DNA of 64,000 bases from Bradysia coprophila (GCF_014529535.1 NC_050738.1:6800140-6864139); one strand, 5' to 3'. Shown: positions 21,396 through 35,547, numbered from the stretch's first letter. Translations and numbers: made by a program. The notes: generated by a model from the sequence alone, not told the origin.

Positions 21396-23664
21396 AGTAA
21401 AGCTCTTCTCCAACGTTGTGCAATGATAGTCAATTACTGGTGCAGCGCATTAATATTTACTAATATATAAACAATGTGTGGGACAGAATGTTCGCTAGAC
21501 ATCAACGTTCAAGCTTATTAAACTTAACGTTATGATAAGCACAGTATCGGTTCATTATACTTCACACTACTCTGGCATTCTTCTATATGCAAATGCCATT
21601 GAACACATCCCATAAACAATTTCATAGTCTGCTTCCGTTTTCTTATTTTTCAAATTTATTGGCAAATATTATAGATCAGTGAATTTAAGTCCTGCTACCG
21701 GAAAATTCGAAGTGGAGATATAAAAATGAAGTTTAATATCAACGTCATGCACGGTTTTCTTTGCATTACGACACGGCAGAGTAAAATAAACCAGGCAGGA
21801 GCGGTTCATTTTTGAAACGTCAAATAAGGGACCTAATAGACTGGTATGATGACAGAGAGGAAGATATTTTGACAAGTACCCCAAGGCAAGTTAAAATAAA
21901 CTGGTCTTCTGTCCTCTCGCTTTCAACGTACCATGTTGAAAGAGAAGCAAATACTTTGACAAGTACCCCAAGGCAAGTTATAATAACTAGTCTTCGGTTT
22001 TCTCGCTCTGATCATAACAGTCTATACAATGTATGAAAATGAACTCAAATGAACACTGTCATAAATTGAAAAAATTGGTTCGTAAAACACAAACTCCACT
22101 AGATATAACAGGTCCCTAGACAAAACAAGCGCTCTTGCCTGGTTTACCTTACTATGCCGTGATGACGATCATACATACTTTGGTGCTCTGTAATATCACC
22201 ATAACAAACTAATATGGAGCGTTTGTATTTTGTACCGGAGAAAATTAAGGCTTTAATTAAAGCAAGACTCAATTCAGATGGAGAGCTGCTTGAATACAAA
22301 ATATAATTTTATTTTCACAAGTTATTATCATTGATGCAGCAAAGTAGATGTTTCATTAACATACTAGACTTTTCCGCATATCAAAGTTCATTTATTTCGC
22401 TTCGCTGAATATACACACTTATAAAAATCAGCACATCGGGGTATCTACCAGGGAAAAAAAAAGTTACGTAATTATGTAGCTTAAGAGGCCTCGTGAAAGT
22501 TCCGCTAGTATTTGTACAGATGCAATTAAAACGAATGTAGGAACCGAAGTTTCTTTGAAGTTGATGAAAATAAAAATGTTCCGTGTTTAAAAAAAAAGAA
22601 AAAAAAACTTTCGTTCTATATTTCTCGTAATGAATAAAGTTTTTTCCTTGAGCTTAAATTAAAAGATTTTTTCTGTCGAACTGTACAAATACGACGGTGT
22701 AGAAAATAAACCAGAAATGTTGATCGACAGTTTTTTTTCCTTCAAATTCTTTGTCCGCTTTCTTTGCTTTGCCTTTCTTTTATTTTATTTATATCAAAAA
22801 AGGAATAAATAAGAAAATTCGAATGTACAGCGAACCGAGTAGTGAGAACTTTTCATAGTGAAGGGCGTGTTTTTCATTGAAAGTGGAACTGGAGAGCGAA
22901 ACAGTATAGAAATGAGCATGGTTTGATGCTTGATGCATTTTTAAAGCTTATGCAATTTCAGGTCGCGTTACAGGCCTATACATCAAAAATAAACAAAGGT
23001 TATAAAAATTCTACAAGCCACTTGACATTTAATTTCCAGATGTGTTTCAAAACTCAATACAAGTTCCCGTTTTGCATTAAATAAAAAGCTTCATAAGTTT
23101 GTGATAGCTGGCGGAAAGAGGACTTAATTAGTGTTTCCTTTGGCGCAACTTTTCATTTACATTCAATTTCTTACAAACAAGAAAGTCTAGTTGAACGAAA
23201 GGTAACCCTTGCAATCAGAGTTAAATTTTATTTTTTATTGTATCACTGGACTCCAAAGGGTAGAATAGGACTAATACAGCTAACAAAAATCTCACAGAAG
23301 TTTTTTGGTAGTGGTTGGAGGCTGAAGACTCGAAAATTTAGCTTCTGTGATTTGTCGCAAGTTGTTACTCAATTTAAAAAAATCGAAATCGGAAATCTCG
23401 AACAAGCACAGTTCACCAGATCTTTTGAGATAACGGCTGTAGTGATCGGCATAACCTTCTCATTTAAAACCTCAAAATTCCATAGCAAATATAAAACCTT
23501 CGAACCCATTTTAAGATGTCATTTGCCACTGGCATTTGCCTAGTACTCATTCCATTTTGACATACCACTCTTACAGTTTAAGAGTATTATCAACATGATT
23601 TTAACCCACCATTCTTGAAAAGGTTTTGGAAAATCCGAAGCCATTTTCTTTCACTGAAAAAAGT
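21396..23664. other. Gene-free stretch with a spaced direct repeat
   Basis: No exon supported. The phrase TTTGACAAGTACCCCAAGGC followed by AAGTTA.AATAA occurs twice, near 21865 and 21955, showing a local duplication of about 55 bp. Confidence 0.4.
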
Positions 23665-23950
23665 ACAATTGCTAAAAGTTTCCTATGTGCAGAATGAGCA
23701 CCAGCTGAATATCACCATCTGGCGTACAAACAAAAACACATTGTGTTGTAAACAATTCAAAGACAACCTACACACAGTTCATTTCTACGTTAAAGTCATC
23801 TATGCGCGCACATAACACGTATGAATGAAGTAAACACATTGTTAAGAATGTGTTTTGATTGTTTATCATACAATAAGTGTGTGTTAGTACATCCAGCTGG
23901 TGATATTCAGCTGGTGCTCATTCTGCACATAGGAAACTTTTAACAATTGT
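23665..23950. mobile_element. Foldback element with 55-bp arms
   Basis: The left arm (ACAATTGCTAAAAGTTTCCT through GCACCAGCTGAATATCACC) is repeated in inverted form at 23893-23950. Short relatives with CAGCTGATC/GACCAGCTGG and GATTCTGCACA occur near 58900-59040. Confidence 0.8.
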
Positions 23951-24453
23951 AATTCCACGAAATGTTGATCCTCAATTTAGACTTTCACGGTAAAAGAGAA
24001 GTTTCGAAAAATGTTGTCTCGTTCAGACGATATTCGACTTTGAATTATTTCCATTTTCCCCTTTCGGGTTTGAAAGGTGATTTTCCATTTTCCAATCACA
24101 TGAGACAAAGAAAACATTTTACGTCATTTACGGATAACAAAATAACCACCTAAATTTCGAAAAACTTAATTCAATGCAAACAAATCATCACACTTTTTTT
24201 ATGCACAGTACAAATCGTTCAAGGGAGCATTCCCATTCCACTTGTAAGTAAATCGATTGGTATAAAGTTGGTAGTTAGGAAGGTAGGCTTCAGATGCAAG
24301 TACTGATAAAGTAAAACATTTTCGAGCTCGTTGATTGATTGTTCAATGGAATAGTAGAAGTCTGAAAAATTTCGAATCGACGGTGCATTTTCGAGATATA
24401 GTGGAGAACAATTTTTTGCTTCGAATATCATTCTCAGACGATTAATAAATATT

Positions 24454-24509
24454 ATGCACGTATGACAAAGCGGTCGAGGCTTGCCGAGACGGCTTGTCAT
24501 ACGTGCATA
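24454..24509. repeat. Short hairpin with GC core
   Basis: Arms TATGCACGTATGACAAGC-like on both sides of a GTCGAGGCTTGCCGAGAC centre (24473-24490). It resembles the cores at 5040, 46320 and 60103. Confidence 0.7.
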
Positions 24510-24845
24510 TTCTTTTTTATCGCATAAGCGAAAACGAGACAACAAGATATGCGAATGACACTTTGACAATTTACAGAAGTATAATGTTTGTTTATATCCT
24601 AGTTGAATAATTTTTTCGGGGAATCACACCGCGTATGCGATAAAAATAATTTCCTACGAGTGCAAACGGTCTATTGAGATCACGCTTCGTCATGTGAAAA
24701 TTGTCCAATTTCCCTTTCGTTAAAACGGAAGTCTAATATGCTTTACACGAATATAGCATGAAATTGTGAAATGAAAGCAATTGACCGTCGTTTCTCACTA
24801 AAAATTGTAACTGAAAAGGTGAAGTAATATGCAAACTATAGTATG

Positions 24846-24971
24846 TTTTCCACTCAACAAAAAGTACTCCGTGAGAAAGCTGTTAGAGAGCGAGCTGTCA
24901 AGTAAACAAAACAAAAATTGCAAAAAAATCAATTTTGTTTCTAACACGGAGTACTTTTTTGGTAAGTGGAA
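24846..24971. mobile_element. Small TIR element
   Basis: Inverted ends TTTCCACT.AACAAAAAGTACTCCGTG-like (imperfect, interrupted by one or two bases) enclose about 70 bp of AT-rich DNA. No coding potential. Confidence 0.65.
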
Positions 24972-26617
24972 ATCAAGCCTAAAGGTCGATGAAATTTGGG
25001 GATATTCGGTAAATTAACAAAATTATTTATATTTCATTTTTGACGAGGCATTTGTTTACCGTAGAGATTGTGGTTAGTGTTTATTACAGCTGTTTGAATC
25101 GTAATATTGGTAATTGAATGGACTGGTTACGTAAAAGAAATGTAAACCTCGAATATTTGAATACAACACACACGAGTTTTATGTAACAGTTCAAGTACAT
25201 ATAGGGGAGACAAAAAATGCGTTTAATTGCTGAATTCAGATCGTAGATCAAAGTAAGTCTTCCACAGAACAATAAACTGATGGTCGTAATCATTGCATTC
25301 TTGTAATTTGTAAATGATATAAATAGTACAAAAAGTGTGCATTTTAATTCGTCCGCAACAAAGCCGAATCGGATGTAAATGTAAATAATTTAACAATTAA
25401 CTTTCAAACACAAAGCCAAATCTGCATTGCGATTAGTGTAATATGTGGTCGGAATTTTTTTTCCCTCCCGTTTCCACAATTCGAATAGGACACTGCGAAT
25501 TTTCCGCCACACTTGGCTTTTTGTACAAGTTTCGACATCGCAATAAAATGTTACTTTTATCCCATGCTACTGGAAATGCAACGCCCCATCCAAATATCAC
25601 AACAGCAAAATCCATTCATCCTCTTCATCTCTTTACCAATTAGTTTTAACCAAAGTGTCGATTGTTAGCCTGTAATTTAGATTCATTCAGCCGAAAATTG
25701 TGCGCTGTATTTTATGCAAATATTGAACATGGCTATGTTTAATTGTCACAATTTGGTGTACGTGTTGTTTTTGATTAGCTTTGTGCTGTGCAGTTCTTTA
25801 TTGTTGAATGCACGAACGAGAACTTTTGAAAACATTAATTTAAACGGTGTGGGAGAATTGGTGTGGCATTAAAGTCAACCGTTTTGGTTTACTATCTACT
25901 TCATTTAAACTCTCTAATTAAAGGGCTGTGGTAGAATTTACTGGGTTTAATTATTTTATTCAGGGAAAAGAAGATTCGCGTAACACAATTTGAACAAATT
26001 TTTAAGTACAACTGCAAATGTTGCAGACTGGTTCCAATACAATGTTTCAGGAATTCCTTCGAAACGGAACCATCTGGATTTTTCACACATATTTTCTCAA
26101 TTGTCGAATAATTTTCATAAATTAATCCGAAACGATTTCTTTGCACCAAGTGTAATGTTTCTATTTGTGTCCCTCAAGGCATTCACTCTTAAGTAAACGA
26201 AAAATAATATTCATTTAAACGGCGTGAAAAACAATGCAATGTCTGGATGCCTGTTACATTTTAACAATGTTCCGTTTTATGATGTGGAAAACGAAACTTT
26301 TGCTTTCTATGTGCTTAAACGTACATTTTTCCTCATACACATACAGCCTCGGCTGTTCCACTGTTTCAGACATGTGACGATGAGAAAAACAAATTGCAAA
26401 ATTTTGCTTCGTTGAGCACAAAATAGTATTAAGGCAAGGCAATGTTTTAAGAATTCGCCTTACTAAGTATGTTTGAGTTTTACTTACGTATCAATTTTAG
26501 CGAAAATTTTCATATTTTTTGAAATTGCACACGAGCCAACTGTTCGTTGCAGTCTTAGCATTCAACTGATGAGAGTATTACATCTAATTTGCTAACAATC
26601 TCATTTCGTTAACGTAC

Positions 26618-26745
26618 TACAGTGAGCGACATCTCAAATGTCTCACTGTCATTTTTTTCAGAGAATGTCATTGTGAATTTGCAATGACACAATAAAATTC
26701 TCAGAAAAATTTGACAGTGAGACATTTGAGATGTCGTTCACTGTA
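26618..26745. mobile_element. Tc1/mariner-type MITE
   Basis: 124 bp with about 50-bp inverted ends starting CAGTGAGCGACATCTC and a TA dinucleotide at each outer border (26618-26619 and 26744-26745). TA target duplication with CAGTG-type ends is typical of non-autonomous Tc1/mariner elements. Confidence 0.8.
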
Positions 26746-26966
26746 ATATCAAATTATTATTTTTGAAAAAAAAACCTTCAGACTTCTCCGCATATCAAAA
26801 CCATTTTCTTTGAATTACATGAAAAATTTCCACTTCACTAGGCTAACATTGAAACGTTAAGACTGGCCAGGTGCATATTTTTCAGCTTCACTGCACTGTC
26901 AGTAGTACCACAGCCGAGTAGTTCACTCATTGTATTATCTCGGATAGGAGTTGGTAATATGTATAT

Positions 26967-27898
26967 TAGGGGTGTGTGACGGATTAAGGATTAGGCAAGG
27001 GCGATAATGAAAATGATTATCGATAATTATCGATTATCGATAATCGATAATTATCGACTTTTTTTATCGAAAATTATCAAAAAAAATATCGATAATCGAT
27101 AATTATTGATATTTTGATAATTATCAAGATATCGATAATTCGATATATCGATATTTCGGTCCGAAAATCCGATATTTATCGATATATTCCGATATATCGG
27201 TATATTATCATGAATTTTCAGATAAATATCAAAATATCGATATTTTGATAATCGAATTTCGATATTTTGATAATTATCGATAATTATTAAATTATCGATA
27301 ACGATATGATTAATCGATTATCGATAATTTCTTTCGATTGATATTATCGATAATTTTGAACGCCTTCCATCCCTATTAAGGATAGTGACTGGCGTAGTCC
27401 ATAAAGTGTTGCTATCATCCCAATACGTCAAAACCGATTTTAAAAATTGCTACATTTTCCAGCTAAAAAATTCTCAAAGAAACATTTTGGTAGAGATCGA
27501 AATAGGTGGAAGATTATCGTATAGTGTGACGTGAGGAACACGTGGCTTTTGTCTCACTAGTGCGATACAACCACTTGCAAATACTTTCCAGCACTAGTAC
27601 GATAAAATACGTCAATAAGTCAAAAATATCATCACTGAATTGCATAAACTCGAAAGTTTAGCTTGTATTACTCGTCGGAAGTTGTAATAGTATATTTTGT
27701 TACGAGTGATGAAAAGATGAATTTTTCGGTACTAGTCGTAGGTTGTTGACGTATCAAAATCCGTCGAATTTCAGTCTTCAAGCGCAAAAATGAAATTTTG
27801 TTAATTTTGAAAATCGATTTTTGACATCTAGTCATGATAATAATGTTTTGTGGACTACCAGTCTTAAGTCTCGATCCTTTATCCATCGTACACCCCTA
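26967..27898. mobile_element. Non-autonomous hAT-like element with ATCGAT-filled interior
   Basis: Inverted ends TAGGGGTGTGTGACGGAT at the left and ATCCATCGTACACCCCTA at the right, flanked by a perfect 8-bp duplication ATGTATAT (26959-26966 and 27899-27906). Eight-base duplications with TAGGG-type ends fit the hAT superfamily. The left third is dominated by reiterated ATCGATAATTATCGAT words. No transposase remains. Confidence 0.85.
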
Positions 27899-28157
27899 AT
27901 GTATATAAGTTTTATGTAGAATTCGTGGTTCTCCTTTTAATTAAGCACGGTGTTTAAGCAGAGCGAGATGGAAAATCAACTCTGGGTCTGCTGTCATCGA
28001 TAATACAAAGAATCTGACAGCAGACCCCGAGATGGAACAATATGTTGTCGTTTCGACATCTCTCTCACTTAAACACTCTATACGTTACAGTCACAATTTT
28101 TGGACAAAGGTAGTCAGAAATAAAAAAAAGTCGAAATCGAATGCAAAAGATTGTCTT

Positions 28158-28613
28158 AACCGAGGGGTGACGCACTTCCATTTAATCGATTTAATCCAAA
28201 AAATTTTTTTTAGTTTTACCGAAATAATTAGGCTACCCACCTGAAAAATTTGTAAAGTAATTGCGAAAAATAGATTTGCACGATCCCCAGCTCGTTTAAG
28301 TACTCGTGAGGTATAGGAATTTTTTTTTTTGTTAATAATGGTATTAAATTTATTTAATCCATTTAATCCATTTAATCCATTTAATCCACTTTACACCAAA
28401 AACTCCTAAAAGTGGATTTTTTCGCTTTTTAACATTGTAGTATGAGTTGTAGTACGCGGTTCGATCAAAATCAACATTTTTTAAGACTTTTACAGTATTT
28501 GGTAAAATGAACTTTTTTCCTATTTTTAATCCAATTTTTATTCGATTTAATCCATTAAATCCATTTCATACCATTTAATCCATTTAATCTAGAAGTGAGT
28601 CACCCCTCGGTTT
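28158..28613. mobile_element. TIR element with ATTTAATCC reiterations
   Basis: Inverted ends about 20 bp long (AACCGAGGGGTGACGCACTT and its near-complement). Tandem ATTTAATCC words lie next to both ends. A target duplication was not clear, so superfamily is open. Confidence 0.65.
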
Positions 28614-30169
28614 TAACTCAAGTACATCTCTGGAGGAATTTTTCTTATACATTTTTTAGAGACGAACGAGATTCGTGTCATTTGAAAGCTACATGTGGCT
28701 TCACGACAAAAATATTTTCATTTAAATGAGTGCAGTTGGATCGTTAAAAAAAAATATAAAAAATTTCAGCAGCGATTTTGAGTCAATTTTTTTTTGTGTT
28801 TTGGGCATTCGATTTCGTTTATTTTTAGACAACACGCGTCTAACATAATTATCAATTATCTTCATTTGTTTAAATTCCTTTTCTTGTTATAAAATTATCC
28901 AGAGGTCATACCTCATTTTTGTCGCTGTTGTCGATAACCAATGACTTTCAATTAAAACACCTTATAATATTGCAGAAAGGAACCTGTTGTCTGTTGCCAT
29001 TGCAGATCCATCGTTCAACCAGAAAAGTATATTGAATTTAATCATTGAAACACCTGAGATCAAACATAATAGCCGCAAGGTAGTTTCCGTGAATTTACAC
29101 AGTCAGAATGCTGTTTGTGTTGGTAAATGTCTATATATTAAACCAATAAAATCACATCGACAGTGTTTGCATCCAAACTTAAATAAACATTGATGCCTTT
29201 ACGTATCGAAATGTGGTAAAACCATCGGCAAGTTTGCTGCGGTACAACCTCAGTTTGCTTTAGTTTAATAGATAATTCTACCCACCAAGTCCAAAATAAC
29301 TTCATTCGATGTATTGTACAAGCGAGGAGGTATACGAATAGTATCGCTCATTAAAATTAACATTTTATTATATCTATCCAAGTGACTGTAAACTGTAAAG
29401 CCGATAGCTTTAAATATCCTTTTACACGACGTTTTCTATGCAACATACATAATCACACACCAACATAAAACTCATGTATGCAAATTATCGTTATGTTTGA
29501 ACAAAGAGATGCTTTTCCCTAGCTGCTAATTTCTACAAACAAACTTGTAAATTGCACATATACAAAATGTTCTTATGGAAAGACGAAAATTTTGCCTTTC
29601 CCCATTTCGGTAATTTCGCTGCTATATTCTACACACTCAAAACACATTATAAAACAAGAGTAAGCCACCCGAGCACATCACCATTCCCACAAATATAATT
29701 ATTCACAAGCAAATTCTCGCTCAACATAAACATAGAACAACCTAACATAAACATTAATAATAATCATCATAATTATTATGCTTCGGAATGTTGATGGTGT
29801 GGTGAAATGTAAAATTGTATGCGAATTTATTTTCCAAGGCTTATATTCCGAAATTTTAATATTTTTTTCCATATCATTGGAATTGGATTGTTTTATGTTA
29901 ATTTGATGGAAATGAAAATTATTATTATGAATTTTCATGAGAATCTAAACGAAATTTAAATGATACACACGCTATACTACGTGTTTTTAAAATGATTCAA
30001 TTAGACACATTGAACATTAAATTAATTTAAAAATGATTTTTGTTGAATACGCCCCTCTTCCAGCTGGTCCAGGCTCCAGCAAGCAAACCTTATTGAGTGG
30101 TTTGCTATAATTTGACAGAGTTTGGCATTGCGAAGTGATTTTTAAAAATATAAAGCCATTTGAGATACA
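28614..30169. other. Gene-free stretch
   Basis: AT-rich DNA without a supportable gene. A 68-codon open frame near 28987 has no recognisable domain. Confidence 0.4.
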
Positions 30170-30177
30170 TATTACAG

Positions 30178-31594
30178 TAAGGCTCGGAATCAGGTCAGGT
30201 CAACCTGAAACCTGAAGCAGGTCACCTGAACCTGAGTTGACCTGAAACCTGTTTATTCAATTTTGATCTGACCTGATTGACCTGAAAACCTGAATTGTTG
30301 ATCAGGTAAAAACCTGAACCTGACCTGACCGACCTGAATCGATCTGATTAAATAGCCTCAATACAAACAACATAGACTCTACGGGTAATAGCGGAAAAGT
30401 CAAAATGACCAAAATTTATTTGAAAATCTTTTGGTTCGTAATTTATAAATGAGTTACGGTATAAATAATGGAACGGTGCGCAGAACACGGCAAATTTGAT
30501 AAAATTATCAAGGAAAAGTGAGTCAGTTTAAAACATATCCTTTTGTTTGTCAATAATTTATTTATTTTCGACCCAAATTTATAATGGCTAAATTTCAAGT
30601 TTTTTGACAAAATGATGTATGGACGACTTGTTCATTATCAAAATTTAGGGACACTTTCCATACATAACTTTTCGATTTCAACACGGGAACCACCCGGAAC
30701 CACCAGGAACCACTTTCAAAAATAAAGCAAAATTTTCGACTAGGTCGCTATTATCCGTAGATAATGTGTTTAAATTATAGCCCTCGTTATAGCCTCAAAA
30801 AAATTGATCATACTTCAGACAAGAGTGCGTTTTTATTACACAGTCGCAACTACAGACTTTGTCTCTTTCCTGCCCTTATTGTTTGAGCTTATTATTATAC
30901 AATATTTTGAACATACGGTAGCGTTGAGGGTTTATTAGACCTCACAATTACATTTGTCGCCGTTATAGCTATTTTCAACGTTTTCACGTCAATGCAATGT
31001 TATGAGAACTGCTAATATATTTTTGAGTTGGCTCATTCAATTAAAGTTTAGGTGGATCAAAACGGCAAACCAAAAATATTTTCCTGTGTTAAGCTTGATG
31101 ACGAGAGATTTCCTCACAATTCGATCTGAACCCATTTCTGTGGAGCGAGATTTCTATGTTACCCCGACCCGTTCGTCATTACAAGAAAACACAATGTCGG
31201 TGAAATCAGGGTATCAAGATTCCGCTAATTGATATTTTCTATTTGACTTAACTCATACTTCATAAACAAATTCTGTCACTTGTTGACAAAATCAAATTTC
31301 TTTTTTTTTCTTGAAATAAATTCCCATTTCAACTTAATCCGAAAATTTCAGCGATGCAAAACAAATTATTCAAATTTACTCAAACTTATCCCGTCAAATT
31401 CAAAATTGTGAAGCAAGACTGCACTCAGTCAGAGATCAGGTCATTCAGGTTGTTCGGGTCATTTCAGGTTTTTCGAAAACCAGGTCAGGTCAGGTCAGGT
31501 CATTCCTTTTGGAGCAACCTGAACCTGACCTGAAACTTCAGGTCGAGTCATTTTCAGGTTCAGGTCGGCAGCGGTCGACCTGTTCCGAGCCTTA
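30178..31594. mobile_element. hAT-like element with CAGGTC/ACCTGA subterminal repeats
   Basis: 1,417 bp bounded by TAAGGCTCGGAATCAGGTC at the left and GACCTGTTCCGAGCCTTA at the right, with a perfect 8-bp duplication TATTACAG (30170-30177 and 31595-31602). About 170 bp inside the left end and 130 bp inside the right end consist of reiterated GACCTGA/TCAGGTC words in both orientations, a likely array of transposase sites. The middle is non-coding as far as I can see. Confidence 0.85.
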
Positions 31595-31917
31595 TATTAC
31601 AGTGCAAACCATCAAGACATAATTAAACACAAATATTGGCTCATTTTGTGGGACCCACATGACCTAGAGTTACTATTTCAACCTGATGCCGAAACACGTT
31701 TTACTTTCATAGTTAGTCTACCAAATTCACTTAACAACAATACACCATAAAGGTAGACTACCTAGAGTGAATTATGACCCAAAATTCATTGAAAAATTGT
31801 ATCACACCACTAACACGAAAAAACGTCAACTTTGCTTTTGACGTTATGAGTCCCTTTACTTTTGTCAACCTTGTTTTTACTGTCTGTACACTGTACAGTG
31901 AACAGGGAACTGTCACA

Positions 31918-32095
31918 CCAAAGCACCTAGCAGGGTAATAGAGGGTTTTACACGTCAAATAGAGTAGTTTTTTGATACCAATAATACCATTAGCAGCCTT
32001 AATGGTAATTTTGCAATGACATTATGAAAAAAAAGGTATGGAAATATTCGCAGTACTACTTTATATTTTTCTATTACCCTACTAGGTGCTTTGGT
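31918..32095. mobile_element. Short MITE
   Basis: Inverted ends of about 26 bp starting ACCAAAGCACCTAGCAGGG, with one mismatch in the partner. Interior AT-rich and non-coding. Confidence 0.7.
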
Positions 32096-32310
32096 CACAC
32101 ACATTCAAATATATGATTTTTCATTTTAATTGGTCAGTTTGTTCTTTTGAGAGTGCTCAATACACTTACGGTGTACAGGAAAATCAGCTGAAGAAAATTT
32201 CGACTGAAACTTGATTACGCTTTTCTGTACTTCTCGTGATTTTCAATTGTAATTTTTCATGCCTTGGGACCAAATTACAAACTTTTTCTCGAAATTTGGT
32301 GCCTTTGCAT

Positions 32311-33299
32311 TAGGGGGGTCCAAAAAATAAAAGTGTCGAGGAAGTTGGCGGACCCCTGGGAAAATAAACCTTTATGGCCTCCTGATAAAAATTTTATATG
32401 GGGCCGATGCGATCCGAGTTGGTTTATGGGTCGCTCAAGGACGAAATGTGTGAAAAAACACTGAAATTTTCCATACATTTTTTCCATTACTTTGTATGAG
32501 AAATTTTTTTTAACGACAATATCAAACTTTTTTGGTCCAGACAACTTAGATTAGATGCAAAAGCAACAAAAATGCGTTGGTTCCACTTTTTGGAATTTTT
32601 ATATCGTCTGGGCACACCTAACAATATCGATATAGACAAAAATCGACATATAATTTCCAAGTAATACAAAGTCAGGCGAGGTCACTATTTAAATTAAGTG
32701 TTAGGTGTCGTTGTAAAGGTAATGACAGTGGCTTTCTAACGAGCCCACACACAATAAGTTTCAAGTTGGTGTCTTGACGTAACAGTCATTTGAAAATTGC
32801 CTGAGTTCACGACCCTGACATTTTTGCACCAAAATCGATTTCTATATAGCTTCAAAAAATTGTTTTCGAAAAAATTTCTTTTTGCAATGAAAGCTTATGC
32901 CATAAGCTCTCGTTAGACATGAATATATCCGATGCACATCCCATAAATGTTTTGGAAGAACCCAAAGACTGAGTGAACAGATTACGAATCTATGACTGAC
33001 TTGGGAGCTGCGAATGCACTTACAAATCATTAAATCGGTCTCTTTGGATTATTCTGAAGTGAAATAATCCAACTCACCTTAAGAAGTGACCTCAGCATCT
33101 GTTAGTTACGTTCAATTTTTCATTAACCCTCATTTTCGTGGTTTTTCACATATTTCGTCATTGCGCGACCCATAAACCAACTCGGATCGCATCGGCCCCA
33201 TATATATTTTTTATCAGTGGGTCATATAGGTTCGTTTTCCCCGGGGTCCGCCAACTTTCTCGAAACTTTTATTTTCCCATACGATTCTGGACCCCCCTA
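32311..33299. mobile_element. hAT-like element with long inverted arms
   Basis: Ends TAGGGGGGTCC and GGACCCCCCTA, flanked by a perfect 8-bp duplication CTTTGCAT (32303-32310 and 33300-33307). The inverted similarity continues about 165 bp inward (GGTTTATGGGTCGC, CGATGCGATCCGAG and others). It has no transposase. Open frames on both strands at the ends arise from the arms. Confidence 0.88.
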
Positions 33300-33740
33300 C
33301 TTTGCATGAACCGTGGAACGGTTGGTTTTAAGCACTTTCGCTTCGTTCGGGTTTGCAACTCGCGGAAACGATGTATAATATCCAAAAAAGAAAAGTTTTC
33401 GAAAATCCTCTCTGAAGTGTTTGTGGTGTGAGTGGTTAAGTATTTGTCCTAAAGAGTTTTCATTCAGGCAGACCAAAAACGTCACATTCTCTCACCAGAT
33501 AGAGCACCAAAACAACAACTTTTTCTCTCATTATTGCTTTCACTTTTTTACACTTTTGTAGTCACGCCACTTTTCGTTTCAACTTTGGCAACTTCATTAA
33601 GCTTCATCAATTTTATTTTGTTTCTGTACGAAATTACAAATTAAACGTTGAAACACATGGCAAAAAAGACTGCTGTCATAATCCTAATCAAAAAACCACG
33701 ATAAAATTCGTTTAAAATTCCGCTTCGCAGCCTAAACGTG

Positions 33741-35547
33741 TTAAAAACCAACTATCTCTTCCCGTCTCTTATGCAAAATTCCGTCGTCCAAAGTTAGGAG
33801 TGCCTGCAAAAGGTATGCAGATAAAACTTAAAATTTGCTATCACTCTCATAGGCATGGTAAACTCACCATATAAAAAAAGAAAATCGCGCCAGCAGATAG
33901 AAAATGCCACAAGTCATGGGTGTCGTAAAATCCTTTCACAATACAAGGCGCATTCTTTGCACGGGATTCTGCAGGAGATAGATTCGTGTCGTATTTGTGC
34001 CTACCAAAGCACAAAACACCCAGAACTCCCAGCACAAGTGAAAGAATCAAGTAGATACAAGGTTGTATAAACTTCGTATTTACTTCGTCATGGTAGATCT
34101 AAAGAATTTTAGGATTGTACTTAGGTTAGAAATAGTGGTGATTATAATTATTCATGATTTTCGCTTACTTTCTTGATGAAATAAAATATGAAATAGATCA
34201 TCATATTTCCAGCAAAAACGTAGATGAGGTACGTGGGAAAACTGCCGTTCCGTATCATCTGTACAATATCAATGACTACATTGAATGTAACCAATGGTCC
34301 TATGAGACATAGCCTTTCCATATTCTTGGGTTTTTTACAAGCAAAGCAAACCCCGCGTAACTCATTCAAAATATCGCATTTTTTAAAAAGACTAACATCC
34401 GTCATGCGTTCACCTCCTGAAACACACATTACACAATTAGGTGAATTTAGAAATTCATCGGAAAAAGATGTGTCTTACCTGCATATTCTTCAGTACCAAC
34501 GTAATAAAGGTACACAGACACAAACCCGAGCAAGAAGAGGTGTAGAACAATGAAGAAAAGCTCGTAGATCTTCTCATTATTTGCAATAATTCCGCCCACA
34601 TTCATAAAGGAAATTAGTGCTAGTAGGCCAAGGATGCTGTTACTATAGATACATAACGATTAAAAACGGTAGATATTTCCGTACTCCAACGTTAAATATT
34701 TCTGCAACAGCTATGTATACTTACGAGCATAACGGATCTGGATGTCTAAACTGATATATCTTGATGGTGGTCAGGATAGAAAGGATCAACATAAAAGAAG
34801 TGTCATATTGGAAGTGCAATGCTGTGGGACAAACGTGATACAGCGCGCTAAAAATTCCTTCTAAACCGATGGATACACCTAGAGCATAGAATATTCCGAA
34901 CTGATGCACAACTCCATTTCCTAAGCCTTGCTACAATTTCAAAAATGGTACACAGATGTTTAAGAAAGTACTACAAACGTTGGTAGTATACTTACGCGAG
35001 TTTCCGTATTAGCTCCCGGCTTTTCTACTTTTTGCTGGTAGTCTATGACAAATATACAAAACGCAAATGCAAGTATAACGTAAACTATGTTGGAATATAT
35101 GTGATTGAAATCATCCCAGCCCATCAAGCGATGGGAACACAAGTAGTTTCGATAACACAGGTCCGTTTCGCCAGTGAATTCGCTAATCTGGAAAATAAAT
35201 CGAAACTATAAATGCTTCGTGCAATCAACATATACCCTTGATTACCCCAGATCACAGTAATCGCTGTCATGAATAAATGAATTTAATCGTAGCACAAACT
35301 ATTTACCTTATGGTACGTGTACAGGAGCTGAATAGTAGGGATGCAGTAGAATATACCGATTGAGCCAATAAGTAAATATATTCTATCCAAAGACTTTTGC
35401 ACTGTATCACTACTTATTAACTCTTTCATGCTACAAAAGCGGGTTGTCCGTTTTATCGATTCGACGCTGTTAGCATCTACTTGTTCTACATCGTTATCAA
35501 CAAGTAACTCGGTACTTTCTCCACCACTAATTGACGCCGTAGGAGCG
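33741..35547 (-). CDS. sid-1: SID-1 exon block 3: polytopic membrane domain and C-terminus
   Basis: Exons 35307-35547, 34996-35187, 34725-34930, 34479-34642, 34169-34416, 33868-34098 and 33741-33803. Signature stretches match SIDT proteins in order: DLCYRNYLCSH, DDFNHIYSNIVYV, GIFYALGVSIGLEGIFSALYHVCP, FQYDTSFM and RHPDP. They are followed by PAESRAKN, HDLWHFLSA and the terminal LLTLDD...RREEI. The S-x(n)-H and HDxWH-type histidines and aspartates that form the putative metal site of this hydrolase-like fold are present. The last exon encodes only 20 residues. Confidence 0.93.
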
